Source of the DNA: Flavobacterium sinopsychrotolerans
GTDB lineage: Bacteria; Bacteroidota; Bacteroidia; Flavobacteriales; Flavobacteriaceae
Reading direction: 5' to 3'
Assembly: GCF_900110375.1 (NCBI RefSeq)
Contig: NZ_FODN01000001.1
Span: forward strand, 910,796 to 974,795
Length of the DNA stretch: 64,000 nt
The notes below the pieces were generated by a model. That model worked only from the letters and a program-made list of their open reading frames with translations, made no database searches and was not told the origin of the DNA. Position numbers and translations under genes: made by a program. This document shows positions 9,041-17,437 of this stretch, piece by piece. Position 1 is the stretch's first letter. Each line of letters begins with the position of its first letter.

Positions 9041-9065
9041 ATTATATGTATTAGGTTGTGTGCTG

Positions 9066-9073
9066 CAAATTTA
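9066..9073 (-). promoter_or_regulatory. Predicted -7 box for rpiB (TAAATTTG)
   Basis: On the minus strand the sequence reads TAAATTTG, matching TAnnTTTG, 25 bases upstream of the rpiB ATG. It marks the left edge of the candidate origin region. Confidence 0.45.
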
Positions 9074-9194
9074 AATAAAGTAATCTATTCTGATGAATTT
9101 AAATCTTGCTTCTTTATTAGATAATTTTAATTGAAATTTACCTTCAAAAATGAATTCAACAAACGCTTCTGTAACTATCAGATTCATATTGAAT

Positions 9195-9735
9195 TAGCAG
9201 TTATCAACAATTCTGTAAAATGTATAAATAGCTGTAAATCAATGAAAAATTTATAAAATAAATGTTAAAAATTTGCATTGTTAATAGCAAAACGTAATCA
9301 CTTGATATTCAGTTAACTTTAAATTAACATAAAGTGTTCATAACTTTAGATAGAATATTAGAAGTTTTTTTGGGTTGTATCCAAAAAATAAGTAATCCAA
9401 AACCCAGTTTTTAAATCCTAATTTAGTTCGGGGAATTTTTAGAATAGTTATCAATATTAAAAAGCAGGTTATCAACAAAAAACCGTAGTGTGAGTTATTT
9501 ACAAAACCAATAGTTTTTCTGTTATCAACCATTGTTAATTAAAATCTAAAAATACTTTAAAACTAAGACTTTATCCAAAAATAAGTATGTTGATAACTCC
9601 CGATAACATCTTTAAACTTGATTTCAATGCGTTTTAAAATAAATTTATTGCCACTATTAACAAGCTATAATAACAACCAAAAAATAATTTAAATTTAATT
9701 TTTCTTTTTTATTATATTAATATATGTTGACAACT
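9195..9735. other. Candidate replication origin (oriC): DnaA-box-like cluster in a 730 bp AT-rich gap
   Basis: No credible gene lies in 9041-9771. The stretch contains three copies of TTATCAACA, one base from the DnaA box TTATCCACA: 9201-9209 (+), 9469-9477 (+) and 9588-9596 (-). It also has TTATCCAAA at 9571-9579, and weaker 7/9 forms at 9335-9343 (-), 9448-9456, 9495-9503, 9522-9530 and 9725-9733 (-). Flanking DNA is extremely AT-rich, including 9661-9725. Coding strand switches here: rpiB and most genes to the left read leftward, rnr and most of the next 24 kb read rightward. Four parS-like sites lie 15-17 kb away. No perfect consensus box is present, and dnaA is not in the window, so this remains a candidate. 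A 64-codon frame at 9338-9532 on the minus strand was judged spurious. Confidence 0.5.
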
Positions 9736-9771
9736 TTCAAAAAAATTAAAGTCAAAAAATTGATTTCAGTT

Positions 9772-10005
9772 TCAAACGATTTTCAAATTGTTGTTTAGGT
9801 TGTCTAATAATTCCTGAACTTTTTCAAAATCGTTGAAATGAATTTTGAGTTTGATTCCACCGTAGGCGAAACTGCCAAAAGGATCAATGGAAACCAACGT
9901 TTCGTTTTCAAAAAAATAGTTAATCTCTTCCTGCTCCAGCAAATGCTTAATAACTACAATTTCATGGGAATAATTGAAAATTGCAATGGTTTGAAATTCT
10001 TCCAT
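9772..10005 (-). CDS. DUF2007-family small protein (putative signal-transducing)
   Basis: 77 residues, cytoplasmic. It reads MEEFQTIAIFNYSHEIVVIK, then HLLEQEEINYFFENETLVSI and a C-terminal GGIKLKIHFNDFEKVQELLD. The order 'F....E....K.LLE..GI..F..N......P..S...GGI.L.V...D...A..LL' is that of DUF2007, an alpha/beta domain of about 70 residues related to PII-like folds; its function is unknown. It is a single gene, transcribed towards the AT-rich candidate origin and divergently from rnr, 119 bases away. Confidence 0.7.
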   Translation of the reverse strand: MEEFQTIAIFNYSHEIVVIKHLLEQEEINYFFENETLVSIDPFGSFAYGGIKLKIHFNDFEKVQELLDNLNNNLKIV

Positions 10006-10124
10006 TTTTGATACTTTTTATAAAGATACAACTATTCTGTAAAGTTATATTTTCTTTAAAACTGTGCTCTCTTTACTGATAACAGTTTAGTATTTTGTAA
10101 TTTTAGACTTTTAAGAACAGATTT

Positions 10125-12314
10125 ATGAGTAAAAGATTAAGAAAGCCGATAAAAAAAGGGAAAGATTTCTCTGAAAAAATTATAAAAATATTATCGCAAA
10201 GTGCTAATAAAGCATTTAACTACAAACAAATAGGAGCAAAGCTAGAGCTTGACGATACCGAAAGCAGAAATCAAATTATCAAAGATTTGAAGATTTTGGC
10301 TTCGCAAAATAAAATTATAGAATCAGAACCAGGTAAATACTTAGTGAAGGCTGAAAGTAAAGAGTATTACGAAGGTAAGATTGACATGACAGGACGTAAA
10401 ACAGCTTATTTTGTTTGTCCTGAAATGGAAGAAGATGTCTTTATTCCTACAAATAACTTAAACCACGCTTTAGACAAAGACATTGTCAAAGTGTATGTTT
10501 ACAATCGTAGAAAAGGAAAAAGACCGGAAGGTGAAGTGATTGAAGTCCTTGAAAGACATAAAACCGATTTTGTTGGTGTTATTGACATTCAAGCTAATTT
10601 TGCTTTTGTTTCTACAGCAAATCCAAAAATGTATACTGATATTTTTATTCCAAAGGATAAAATAGGCGAGGCGGAGCAGGGCGATGTAGTTTTGGTTCAT
10701 ATCGAAGATTGGCCAGCCAGAGCTGACAGTCCTTTTGGTTCTGTAATAAAAGTTTTAGGGAAACCTGGAGAGCATGATACAGAAATCCATGCAATTCTTG
10801 CTGAATACGGTTTGCCATCAGAATTTCCTATTGAAGTGGAAACGTTTGCACAAAAAATTGATACTTCAATAGAAGAAAGTGAAATTGCCAAACGTCGCGA
10901 TATGCGTGATACGTTGACTTTTACCATTGATCCAAAAGATGCGAAGGATTTTGATGATGCACTTTCATTCAAAAAACTAGAAAATGGTAACTACGAAATT
11001 GGTATTCACATTGCCGATGTTTCGCATTATCTTCAAGAAGGAACAATTCTGGATGATGAAGCGTATCAAAGAGCAACTTCGGTTTATTTAGTTGATCGAG
11101 TAGTGCCAATGTTACCTGAAGTATTATCAAATTTTGCGTGTTCATTACGTCCAAATGAAGAAAAATATACATTCTCAGCTATATTCGAAATTACCGAAAC
11201 ATCGCAAGTGGTGAATCAATGGTTTGGTAGAACAGTAATTTACTCTGATCAACGTTTTGCTTACGAAGAAGCGCAGTACATCATAGAAACCAAAGACGAT
11301 GTGATTCCGGAAGAAATTTCGATTACAGGAAGTTCGTATCAAGTTTCAGCAGCAATTGTTGCTGCGACGCTAAAAATGGATGAATTAGCTAAAATTCTTA
11401 GAAAAAGAAGAATGGCTGAAGGAGCAATTTCTTTTGATAAAGTAGAAGTGAAGTTCAATTTAGATGAAGCAGGCGAACCTCAAGGTGTTTATTTTAAAGT
11501 TTCAAAAGATGCGAATCATCTGATTGAAGAATTCATGCTTTTAGCCAATAGAAAAGTAGCGGAATATATTGGAAAACAAAAGAAAACCTTCATTTACAGG
11601 ATTCACGATGAGCCAAATGAAGATAAACTTTTTGCGATGCAAGCTGTTATTGCCAAGTTTGGACATAAAATTGATTTTAAACAAGGTTCTATTTCACAAG
11701 CTTTGAATAAATTAATGGAAGATGTAAATGGTAAGAAAGAACAGAATTTAATTGATACGCTTGCGATTAGAAGTATGAGTAAAGCCAAATATTCTACGGA
11801 TAACATAGGACATTACGGTTTAGCTTTTGATTATTATTCGCATTTTACCTCGCCAATTCGTCGTTATCCAGATGTCATGGTGCATCGATTGTTGCAGCAT
11901 TATTTGGATGGAGGAAAATCTGTTGATGAAGAAACATATGAAACTAAGTGTTTGCATTCATCAACAATGGAAGGTTTAGCAACCAATGCGGAACGTGATT
12001 CTATCAAATACATGCAGGTAAAATACATGCAGGATCATCAGGATGAGGAATTTTTAGGCGTAATTTCCGGTGTGACAGAGTGGGGAATTTATGTTGAAAT
12101 CATCGAGAATAAATGTGAAGGAATGTGTAGAATCAGAGATATAAAAGATGATTATTACACTTTTGACGAAAAACAATATGCACTAACCGGCGCAACTTCT
12201 GGTAAATTATTACAATTAGGAGACGAAATTTACGTTAAAGTAAAAAATGCCGATTTAGTTAAAAAACAACTGGATTTTAATTTTTTAAGAAGAATTGAAG
12301 AACCGTTAAAATAA
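10125..12314 (+). CDS. rnr: Ribonuclease R
   Basis: 729 residues, typical for RNase R. Order: N-terminal winged-helix-like region (about 10-70), two cold-shock domains (about 75-215), the RNB catalytic domain with TIDPKDAKDFDDALSF at about 267-282 holding the metal-binding aspartates, the RNB end block HYGLAFDYYSHFTSPIRRYP near 562-581, and a C-terminal S1 domain from about 640 (EEFLGVISGVTEWGIYVEII). It degrades structured RNA from the 3' end and takes part in rRNA and mRNA turnover in the cytoplasm. Unlike many proteobacterial forms there is no long basic C-terminal tail. The DUF2807 gene follows after only 5 bases, so the two are probably one transcript. Confidence 0.96.
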   Translation: MSKRLRKPIKKGKDFSEKIIKILSQSANKAFNYKQIGAKLELDDTESRNQIIKDLKILASQNKIIESEPGKYLVKAESKEYYEGKIDMTGRKTAYFVCPEMEEDVFIPTNNLNHALDKDIVKVYVYNRRKGKRPEGEVIEVLERHKTDFVGVIDIQANFAFVSTANPKMYTDIFIPKDKIGEAEQGDVVLVHIEDWPARADSPFGSVIKVLGKPGEHDTEIHAILAEYGLPSEFPIEVETFAQKIDTSIEESEIAKRRDMRDTLTFTIDPKDAKDFDDALSFKKLENGNYEIGIHIADVSHYLQEGTILDDEAYQRATSVYLVDRVVPMLPEVLSNFACSLRPNEEKYTFSAIFEITETSQVVNQWFGRTVIYSDQRFAYEEAQYIIETKDDVIPEEISITGSSYQVSAAIVAATLKMDELAKILRKRRMAEGAISFDKVEVKFNLDEAGEPQGVYFKVSKDANHLIEEFMLLANRKVAEYIGKQKKTFIYRIHDEPNEDKLFAMQAVIAKFGHKIDFKQGSISQALNKLMEDVNGKKEQNLIDTLAIRSMSKAKYSTDNIGHYGLAFDYYSHFTSPIRRYPDVMVHRLLQHYLDGGKSVDEETYETKCLHSSTMEGLATNAERDSIKYMQVKYMQDHQDEEFLGVISGVTEWGIYVEIIENKCEGMCRIRDIKDDYYTFDEKQYALTGATSGKLLQLGDEIYVKVKNADLVKKQLDFNFLRRIEEPLK

Positions 12315-12319
12315 AAAAA

Positions 12320-13036
12320 ATGAAATCAAAGATTCACGAATACCAAAAAAGAAATATTAGAAATAGGAGTAAAAAATTAGTGATTATTGCTTTTGTATTT
12401 TTAAGTCAATTTACAAACGCTCAAGTAACCAGAAACTTAGGAGATTTTGATGAAGTTAAAGTTTTTGATAAAATCAATGTCAAATTAATTGAAGCTTCAG
12501 AAAACAAAATTGTAGTAACCGGAGCACGCGCTGACGAAGTGGAAACGGTAAATAAAAACGGAGAATTAAAAATTAGAATGCCTTTTCCTCAATTATTATC
12601 CGGGGAAGATATTATGGTTAAATTATATTTTAAAAATCTGGAAAGTATTGCTGTGAGCGAGGGAAGCTATGTTTCAAGTGAAGAGGATTTTAAACAAACG
12701 AGCTTAGATTTAAATGCAAAATCTGGAGGAGAAATAAAATTAGGTATAAATGTTGACAAAATAAATGTAAAAGCGAATGCTGGTGGAATAATTACTTTAT
12801 CAGGAAAATCGAAAAATCAAGATGTTGTAATTACTTCGGGAGGAATTTTAAACGCTAAGGATTTAGAGACTTCACAAACCACAATAAGCGTTGCTGCAGG
12901 AGGAAAATCAGAAATCCATGCGACTACATTAGTTGATGCAAAAGTAAGAGCTGGAGGCTCTATTTTTATCTACGGGAAACCAAAACAGATTAACAAGGAA
13001 GTTTTCATTGGCGGTACGATTTTAGAAAAAAATTAG
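12320..13036 (+). CDS. Secreted head-GIN/DUF2807 domain protein
   Basis: 238 residues. A long basic N terminus leads into a hydrophobic signal segment (KLVIIAFVFLSQFTNAQ), with likely cleavage after about residue 34. The mature protein starts VTRNLGDFDEVKVFDKINVK and goes on as repeated short beta strands (LNAKSGGEIKLG, VKANAGGIITLSGKSK, VITSGGILNAKDLE, VAAGGKSEIHAT, VRAGGSIFIYGKP). This 'G.I' ladder is the DUF2807 beta-helix-like fold of putative auto-transporter adhesin head-GIN domains, common in Bacteroidetes envelopes, function unknown. It lies 5 bases after rnr. The signal sequence has an unusually long n-region, so translation could begin further in, but no internal ATG is available before the hydrophobic core. 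Confidence 0.75.
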   Translation: MKSKIHEYQKRNIRNRSKKLVIIAFVFLSQFTNAQVTRNLGDFDEVKVFDKINVKLIEASENKIVVTGARADEVETVNKNGELKIRMPFPQLLSGEDIMVKLYFKNLESIAVSEGSYVSSEEDFKQTSLDLNAKSGGEIKLGINVDKINVKANAGGIITLSGKSKNQDVVITSGGILNAKDLETSQTTISVAAGGKSEIHATTLVDAKVRAGGSIFIYGKPKQINKEVFIGGTILEKN

Positions 13037-13077
13037 TACTTTGGTTTAGATTTTAGCGTAATAAATTTAAATTTTTA

Positions 13078-13755
13078 ATGATAAACGACATTTTAGCTGG
13101 TATTCCTTGGGGAATTTTCTTGAGTTTTATGATTGGTCCTGTTTTTTTTATTTTACTGGAAACAAGTATTATAAAAGGATTTAGAGCGGCTTTAGTATTT
13201 GATTTAGGAGTTATTTTAGGAGATATTGTTTTTATAGGAATTGCGTATTTAGGAAGTTACCGATTGATTCAAAGTTTAAAAGATCAACCTGCTCTTTTCA
13301 TATTTGGAGGTGTATTGATGTTGGCTTATGGCATAATTTCCTTCATACAGTTAAAAAAAGAACAGAAAATCAATACGGATATTATTGACAAAGAAATTGT
13401 CAAAAAAAATTATATAAGCCTTTTTATAAAAGGTTTTTTGTTGAATATTATTAATATTGGCGTACTTGGTTTTTGGCTTGCAATCATTATTTCTGTTGGA
13501 CCAAAACTAGAAATGCAAACACCCAGGATGATCACTTTTTTTATTGCAGTTATTGGAACTTATTTGTTTGTTGATTGTATCAAAATTCTTTTGGCGAAGC
13601 AATTAAAAACAAAACTAACACCAATAAATATTCTAAAAATTAAAAAAGGAATCAGTATTATAATGATGGTTTTCGGAATGGTTTTAATCACACAAGGTTG
13701 GTTCCCGGAAGAAAAAGAAATGGTTAAAAAAGCATTTGATAAAATAGATAATTAA
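13078..13755 (+). CDS. LysE family transporter
   Basis: 225 residues with about six membrane segments: GIFLSFMIGPVFFILLETSI near the N terminus, then AALVFDLGVILGDIVFIGIA, ALFIFGGVLMLAYGIISFI, a central Lys-rich cytoplasmic loop, and GFLLNIINIGVLGFWLAII in the second half. The 'GP.F......S...G...A......G...GD' pattern is that of the LysE/RhtB amino-acid exporter family, which extrudes amino acids or related small molecules across the inner membrane. Substrate is not predictable. It starts 41 bases after the DUF2807 gene and ends shortly before a strong terminator, so it may close the rnr transcription unit. Confidence 0.85.
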   Translation: MINDILAGIPWGIFLSFMIGPVFFILLETSIIKGFRAALVFDLGVILGDIVFIGIAYLGSYRLIQSLKDQPALFIFGGVLMLAYGIISFIQLKKEQKINTDIIDKEIVKKNYISLFIKGFLLNIINIGVLGFWLAIIISVGPKLEMQTPRMITFFIAVIGTYLFVDCIKILLAKQLKTKLTPINILKIKKGISIIMMVFGMVLITQGWFPEEKEMVKKAFDKIDN

Positions 13756-13780
13756 TAGATAATAATTTTATAAAATAGTA

Positions 13781-13822
13781 AAAGCCATGAGTCTAATTGA
13801 TTTAGATTTAGGGCTTTTTTTT
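13781..13822 (+). terminator. Terminator after the LysE gene
   Basis: AAAGCC (13781-13786) pairs with GGCTTT (13812-13817), with an inner TCTAA/TTAGA helix, and is followed by a run of T. It lies 25 bases after the LysE stop. Confidence 0.75.
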
Positions 13823-13879
13823 ATTTTAAACATATAAGTTATTTAAGTTTTTAGTCACTAAATTATCAATTGAAATTAT

Positions 13880-13954
13880 TTTTAAAACCATTAAGGAATT
13901 AAGTTTCATTAAGATTTTACACTTAATTTTTCTTAATTACTTAATGTTTTAAAA
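13880..13954. repeat. Long imperfect palindrome (TTAATTAAG-rich) in an intergenic region
   Basis: The left arm TTTTAAAACCATTAAGG continues AATTAAG..ATTAAG and is matched by the inverse at 13921-13954 (CTTAAT..CTTAATTACTTAATG TTTTAAAA), with a short centre. It lies between the LysE terminator and the tRNA-Cys terminator. A CATATAAGTTATTTAAGT motif just upstream (13831-13848) recurs at 33.5 and 34.7 kb. No coding content. It resembles small dispersed palindromes seen in flavobacterial intergenic DNA. Confidence 0.55.
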
Positions 13955-13990
13955 TAGAAACTTCTTTAATTTTTCCTGAAAATTTGACAT

Positions 13991-14020
13991 AAAAAAAACC
14001 TCCAAATTACTTTGAAGGTT
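13991..14020 (-). terminator. Terminator of tRNA-Cys
   Basis: On the minus strand AACCTTCAAA pairs with TTTGGAGGTT (13997-14020) with one mismatch, followed by a T-run at 13991-13996. It begins 5 bases after the tRNA 3' end. Confidence 0.75.
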
Positions 14021-14024
14021 TTAG

Positions 14025-14095
14025 AGGCATCGTCCGGATTCGAACCGGAGTAGGAGCTTTTGCAGAGCCCAGCCTAGCCACTCGGCCACGACGCC
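14025..14095 (-). tRNA. tRNA-Cys (GCA)
   Basis: 71 bases folding as a cloverleaf: acceptor GGCGTCG pairs with CGATGCC (one G.U), D arm GCCG..GGC, anticodon loop CTGCAAA with anticodon GCA, T arm CTCCGGTTCGAATCCGGA with the standard TTCGAAT loop, and discriminator U, as expected for cysteine. The 3' CCA is not encoded, which is common in this phylum. It is a single tRNA with its own terminator. Confidence 0.95.
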
Positions 14096-14123
14096 ATAGT
14101 TGAATGGACGGCAAAAGTACTCA

Positions 14124-14158
14124 AAAAGATTAAAGTTTAAAAGATTAAAGTTTAAAAG
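14124..14158. repeat. Short tandem repeat of AAAAGATTAAAGTTT
   Basis: Two perfect 15 bp copies (14124-14138 and 14139-14153) plus five bases of a third, between tRNA-Cys and folB. A possible replication-slippage tract; no function evident. Confidence 0.8.
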
Positions 14159-14178
14159 TTTTAAAAAAAATTTTTAAA

Positions 14179-14538
14179 TTAACTTCTGTATTCTTCCATT
14201 TCAATAGTAACTGCTTCAACATCACCGCCAATAGGAGGATTTAGTTTAGAAACTGCTACAATAATTCTGGATATTTCAGGAATTTCTTCAAATATTCTCG
14301 TTAATATTCGGTGTGCTACATGTTCTAACAAGTCCGAACGAATCGCCATTTCCTCTACAACAATACTATTTAAGAGCACATAATCAACAGTATCTTTCAA
14401 ATTATCAGAAATACTGGATTTTCTCAAATCAGTTTTCACCTCTAAGTTTACCGTATAGTCTGATCCTATTTTTCCTTCCTCGATTAAACAACCATGGTAG
14501 GAGTAGGTTCTGATATTTTTAAGTTTTATGATTCCCAT
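14179..14538 (-). CDS. folB: Dihydroneopterin aldolase
   Basis: 119 residues, the standard FolB length. It begins MGIIKLKNIRTYSYHGCLIEE, in which 'I.L...R.Y.YHG...EE' is the family N terminus with the catalytic glutamate region, then DYTVNLEVKTDLRKSSISD, LKDTVDYVLLNSIVVEEM, LLEHVAHRILTRIFEE, and a C-terminal KLNPPIGGDVEAVTIEMEE carrying the conserved K..PP motif. The enzyme turns dihydroneopterin into hydroxymethyl-dihydropterin in folate synthesis. It is a lone leftward gene, divergent from glnS, with no other folate gene nearby. Confidence 0.93.
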   Translation of the reverse strand: MGIIKLKNIRTYSYHGCLIEEGKIGSDYTVNLEVKTDLRKSSISDNLKDTVDYVLLNSIVVEEMAIRSDLLEHVAHRILTRIFEEIPEISRIIVAVSKLNPPIGGDVEAVTIEMEEYRS

Positions 14539-14637
14539 TATTTTATTTTTTTGTTTAAAGTGTAAAGTCTAAAGAGAAATTGCTAACTTTTCATAGGTTT
14601 CTATGGAAACATTAAACTTTTAACCTCAAACTTTTTT

Positions 14638-14645
14638 TATCTTTG
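14638..14645 (+). promoter_or_regulatory. Predicted -7 box for glnS (TATCTTTG)
   Basis: A perfect TAnnTTTG match ending 18 bases before the glnS ATG, giving an expected leader of about 10-12 bases. Confidence 0.55.
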
Positions 14646-14663
14646 CTAAAATAAAACAAAAAA

Positions 14664-16766
14664 ATGTCAACTGAAGAAAAATCACTCCATTTTATAGAAC
14701 AAATCATCGAAGACAGTTTATCAAACGGTTTTCCCAAAGATAAATTACGTTTTCGTTTTCCGCCGGAGCCAAATGGATATTTGCACATTGGTCATGCTAA
14801 ATCGATTTGCTTGAATTTTGGATTAGGATTAAAGTATAATGCGCCTGTTAACTTGCGTTTTGACGATACCAATCCTGCCAAAGAAGAGCAGGAATATGTA
14901 GATGCCATCAAAGAAGATTTGAAATGGTTGGGATTTAATTGGACGGAGGAATTGTATTCTTCTGATTATTTTCAGCAATTATACGAATGGGCAATTTCGA
15001 TGATTAAAAACGGTAAAGCGTATATAGATAGTCAATCGTCAGAAGATATGGCTGCCCAGAAAGGTACGCCAACACAACCGGGAGTTGATGGTCCTTTCAG
15101 AAACCGTTCTATTGAAGAAAACCTTACCTTGTTCGAAGGAATGAAAAATGGGGATTTTCCGGAAGGAAGTCATGTTTTACGTGCCAAAATTGATATGACT
15201 TCGACCAATATGTTGATGCGTGATCCATTAATGTACCGTATTTTGCACCGTCATCATCACAGGACAGGCAATCAATGGAATATTTATCCAATGTATGATT
15301 ATGCACATGGCGAAAGTGATTACATCGAGCAAATTTCGCATTCTATTTGTACGTTGGAATTTGTAATGCACCGAGAATTGTACAACTGGTTTTTGGACCA
15401 AATTTATGATGACTCAAAAGTAAGACCACATCAATACGAATTTGCCCGTTTGAACTTGAATTACACCGTAATGAGCAAGCGAAAATTATTGCAATTGGTT
15501 CAGGAAAATATAGTAAATGGTTGGGATGATCCAAGAATGCCGACGATTTCAGGATTGAGAAGAAGAGGGTATACAGCGAATTCTATTCGTAAGTTTTGTG
15601 ATATTATTGGAGTTGCCAAAAGAGAAAATATAATCGATTTTTCACTTTTGGAATTTTGCTTGCGCGAAGATTTAAACAAAACGGCTCCAAGAGTTATGGC
15701 AGTTTTAGATCCAATAAAATTAGTAATCACAAACTATCCTGAAGATAAAGAAGAATGGCTGGAAGCCGAAAACAATCAGGAAGATGAAAGCGCTGGGTTT
15801 AGAAAAGTTCCTTTTTCTAAAGAATTATTTATTGAAAGAGAAGACTTTCTTGAAGATGCCCCGGCAAAGTTTTTCCGATTGAGTTTAGGTAGAGAAGTAC
15901 GTCTTAAAAATGCTTATATAATTAAAGGAGAACGTGTTATAAAAGATGCTGCTGGAACTATTACTGAAATTCATGTAACTTATGATGAAGACAGTAGAAG
16001 CGGAAGTGGGAGCGAAGCCAGTCAACGAAAAGTGGCTGGAACCTTGCATTGGGTTTCGATACAACATGCTTTGGAAGCTGAAGTTCGTCTCTACGATCGC
16101 TTGTTTATCGATGAAGCGCCAGACAGTCATAAAGAAAAAAATTTCTTGGAATTTATGAATCCTAGTGCGTTACAAATTGTAAAAGGATTTGTAGAACCAA
16201 GCTTGGCAACGGTTCAATCTGGGGAAAAATTACAATTTCAACGTTTGGGCTATTTCAATGTGGATAAAGATTCAATTGAAGGCAAAATTGTCTTTAATAA
16301 AACTGTTGGATTGAAAGATGCTTGGGAAGAAAAAGGTAAAAAAGAAGAAAATTTATTGATGAACACTCAAAAGGAAATCAATAAATATGTTAAGGAAAAA
16401 GACGAAAATAATGCCAATTTGATTTTAAATAGCATTGTTGAAAACATAAAAAGTATCGATAATTACAGTTTAATTATTCAGACTATTGTAAAAAATATTA
16501 AGAATGATAATAACTCTTTGTTGTTTTCTAATTTGATTTTACATCATTCAGATAAAGTACAAGTAATAGATATCGAAGAAGAAGCTTTGACAAAATTATA
16601 TACGATGTCATTAAAAAGTCAAATGGCAGCCGTTAGAATTTTGGCTATCGAAAATTTACAAAATGATTTAGATAATTTTAGTCTTTTTCAAACACAACTT
16701 TCAGAAATGAAAAAAAATGAAAAAAATGAAAAAGTGTTGCAATTATTAAATGATCTTAAAATCTAA
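14664..16766 (+). CDS. glnS: Glutaminyl-tRNA synthetase with a C-terminal extension
   Basis: 700 residues; the usual bacterial enzyme is about 550. The class I catalytic core has RFPPEPNGYLHIGHAKSICL (HIGH motif, about 26-45) and YTVMSKRKLLQLV (KMSKS-like, about 268-280); the anticodon-binding beta-barrels run to about residue 555 (GKIVFNKTVGLKDAWEE). It charges tRNA-Gln with glutamine. The GlnRS signature is clear (RFDDTNPAKEEQEYVDAI, DYIEQISHSICTLEF), so this is not GluRS; a separate gltX is present at 19.3 kb. After residue ~560 come about 140 Lys/Asn/Leu-rich helical residues ending ENEKVLQLLNDLKI-like, of unknown fold. A -7 box precedes the gene and a terminator follows. Confidence 0.96.
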   Translation: MSTEEKSLHFIEQIIEDSLSNGFPKDKLRFRFPPEPNGYLHIGHAKSICLNFGLGLKYNAPVNLRFDDTNPAKEEQEYVDAIKEDLKWLGFNWTEELYSSDYFQQLYEWAISMIKNGKAYIDSQSSEDMAAQKGTPTQPGVDGPFRNRSIEENLTLFEGMKNGDFPEGSHVLRAKIDMTSTNMLMRDPLMYRILHRHHHRTGNQWNIYPMYDYAHGESDYIEQISHSICTLEFVMHRELYNWFLDQIYDDSKVRPHQYEFARLNLNYTVMSKRKLLQLVQENIVNGWDDPRMPTISGLRRRGYTANSIRKFCDIIGVAKRENIIDFSLLEFCLREDLNKTAPRVMAVLDPIKLVITNYPEDKEEWLEAENNQEDESAGFRKVPFSKELFIEREDFLEDAPAKFFRLSLGREVRLKNAYIIKGERVIKDAAGTITEIHVTYDEDSRSGSGSEASQRKVAGTLHWVSIQHALEAEVRLYDRLFIDEAPDSHKEKNFLEFMNPSALQIVKGFVEPSLATVQSGEKLQFQRLGYFNVDKDSIEGKIVFNKTVGLKDAWEEKGKKEENLLMNTQKEINKYVKEKDENNANLILNSIVENIKSIDNYSLIIQTIVKNIKNDNNSLLFSNLILHHSDKVQVIDIEEEALTKLYTMSLKSQMAAVRILAIENLQNDLDNFSLFQTQLSEMKKNEKNEKVLQLLNDLKI

Positions 16767-16800
16767 GTTTTATTTTTTTAAATAGATTTTATCAATTCAA

Positions 16801-16827
16801 AGTCCTCTTTTTAGAGGGCTTTTTTTA
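16801..16827 (+). terminator. Terminator of glnS
   Basis: AGTCCTCT (16801-16808) pairs with AGAGGGCT (16813-16820), with one G.U, followed by TTTTTT. The remaining 240 bases up to the YtxH gene hold no gene. Confidence 0.8.
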
Positions 16828-17035
16828 TTATAGTAATTTATTATAGAAATATCATTTTTGATATTTTTATTCAATTAAAAACAACATCCATAAATTGATT
16901 TTAAGACCTTTTCTTAAAACAAATAATGTTCAGTATAAAAAGTAAATAAACGTGTAACAGCTTCCTTTTATTTGCTTTTTGTCCTGTAAAATTACACTTT
17001 AACGAGTTGTTAACGGGTTGTTGTTAATAAATACG

Positions 17036-17043
17036 TATCTTTA
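17036..17043 (+). promoter_or_regulatory. Possible -7 box for the YtxH operon (TATCTTTA)
   Basis: Seven of eight bases match TAnnTTTG, 26 bases before the first ATG of the three-gene operon. Confidence 0.35.
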
Positions 17044-17069
17044 TAAGACAAACTTTAAAATTTAGAATC

Positions 17070-17417
17070 ATGTCGAATAATACAGGAAATACAATATTGG
17101 CTGTTTTAGCAGGAGCAGCTATTGGAGCTGGAATTGGAATTTTATTTGCTCCAGATAAAGGTTCAAAAACAAGAGAAAAATTTAAAGATGGTTTTGATGA
17201 TGCCAAAAACGAATTGCAAAATAAATTTGAAAGTGCATCTTCCCAGTTAAGTGATAAATTTACAACTGCTAAATTTGATTTAGAAGGAACGTATGAAGAT
17301 TTACTTTCTAATATGAGTTATAAAACGGAAGAAGTGATTTCTTTTTTAGAATTAAAATTGGCAGAATTAAAAAAGCAAAATGCCAAACTTCAAAAAAATA
17401 CTGATATACCTGTCTAA
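17070..17417 (+). CDS. YtxH domain protein
   Basis: 115 residues. The N-terminal membrane segment with the Gly-rich TILAVLAGAAIGAGIGILFAP and then DKGSKTREKFKDGFDDAK is the YtxH domain ('G.L.G...GA..GLL.AP..G...R'). The rest is a coiled-coil-like helix ending in a Lys-rich tail. YtxH proteins are small envelope proteins associated with general stress in Firmicutes; the function in Bacteroidetes is unknown. First of three close genes (gaps of 20 and 3 bases) with a holin-superfamily-like membrane protein and a DUF6327-like protein, a grouping that suggests one envelope or stress-response transcript. Confidence 0.85.
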   Translation: MSNNTGNTILAVLAGAAIGAGIGILFAPDKGSKTREKFKDGFDDAKNELQNKFESASSQLSDKFTTAKFDLEGTYEDLLSNMSYKTEEVISFLELKLAELKKQNAKLQKNTDIPV

Positions 17418-17437
17418 TAAATCCTAAAAATGAATAC

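Noticed and set aside
9338..9532. A 64-codon minus-strand frame in the candidate origin region.
   Set aside because: Strong AT bias, no family resemblance, and it overlaps several DnaA-like boxes. Probably chance.
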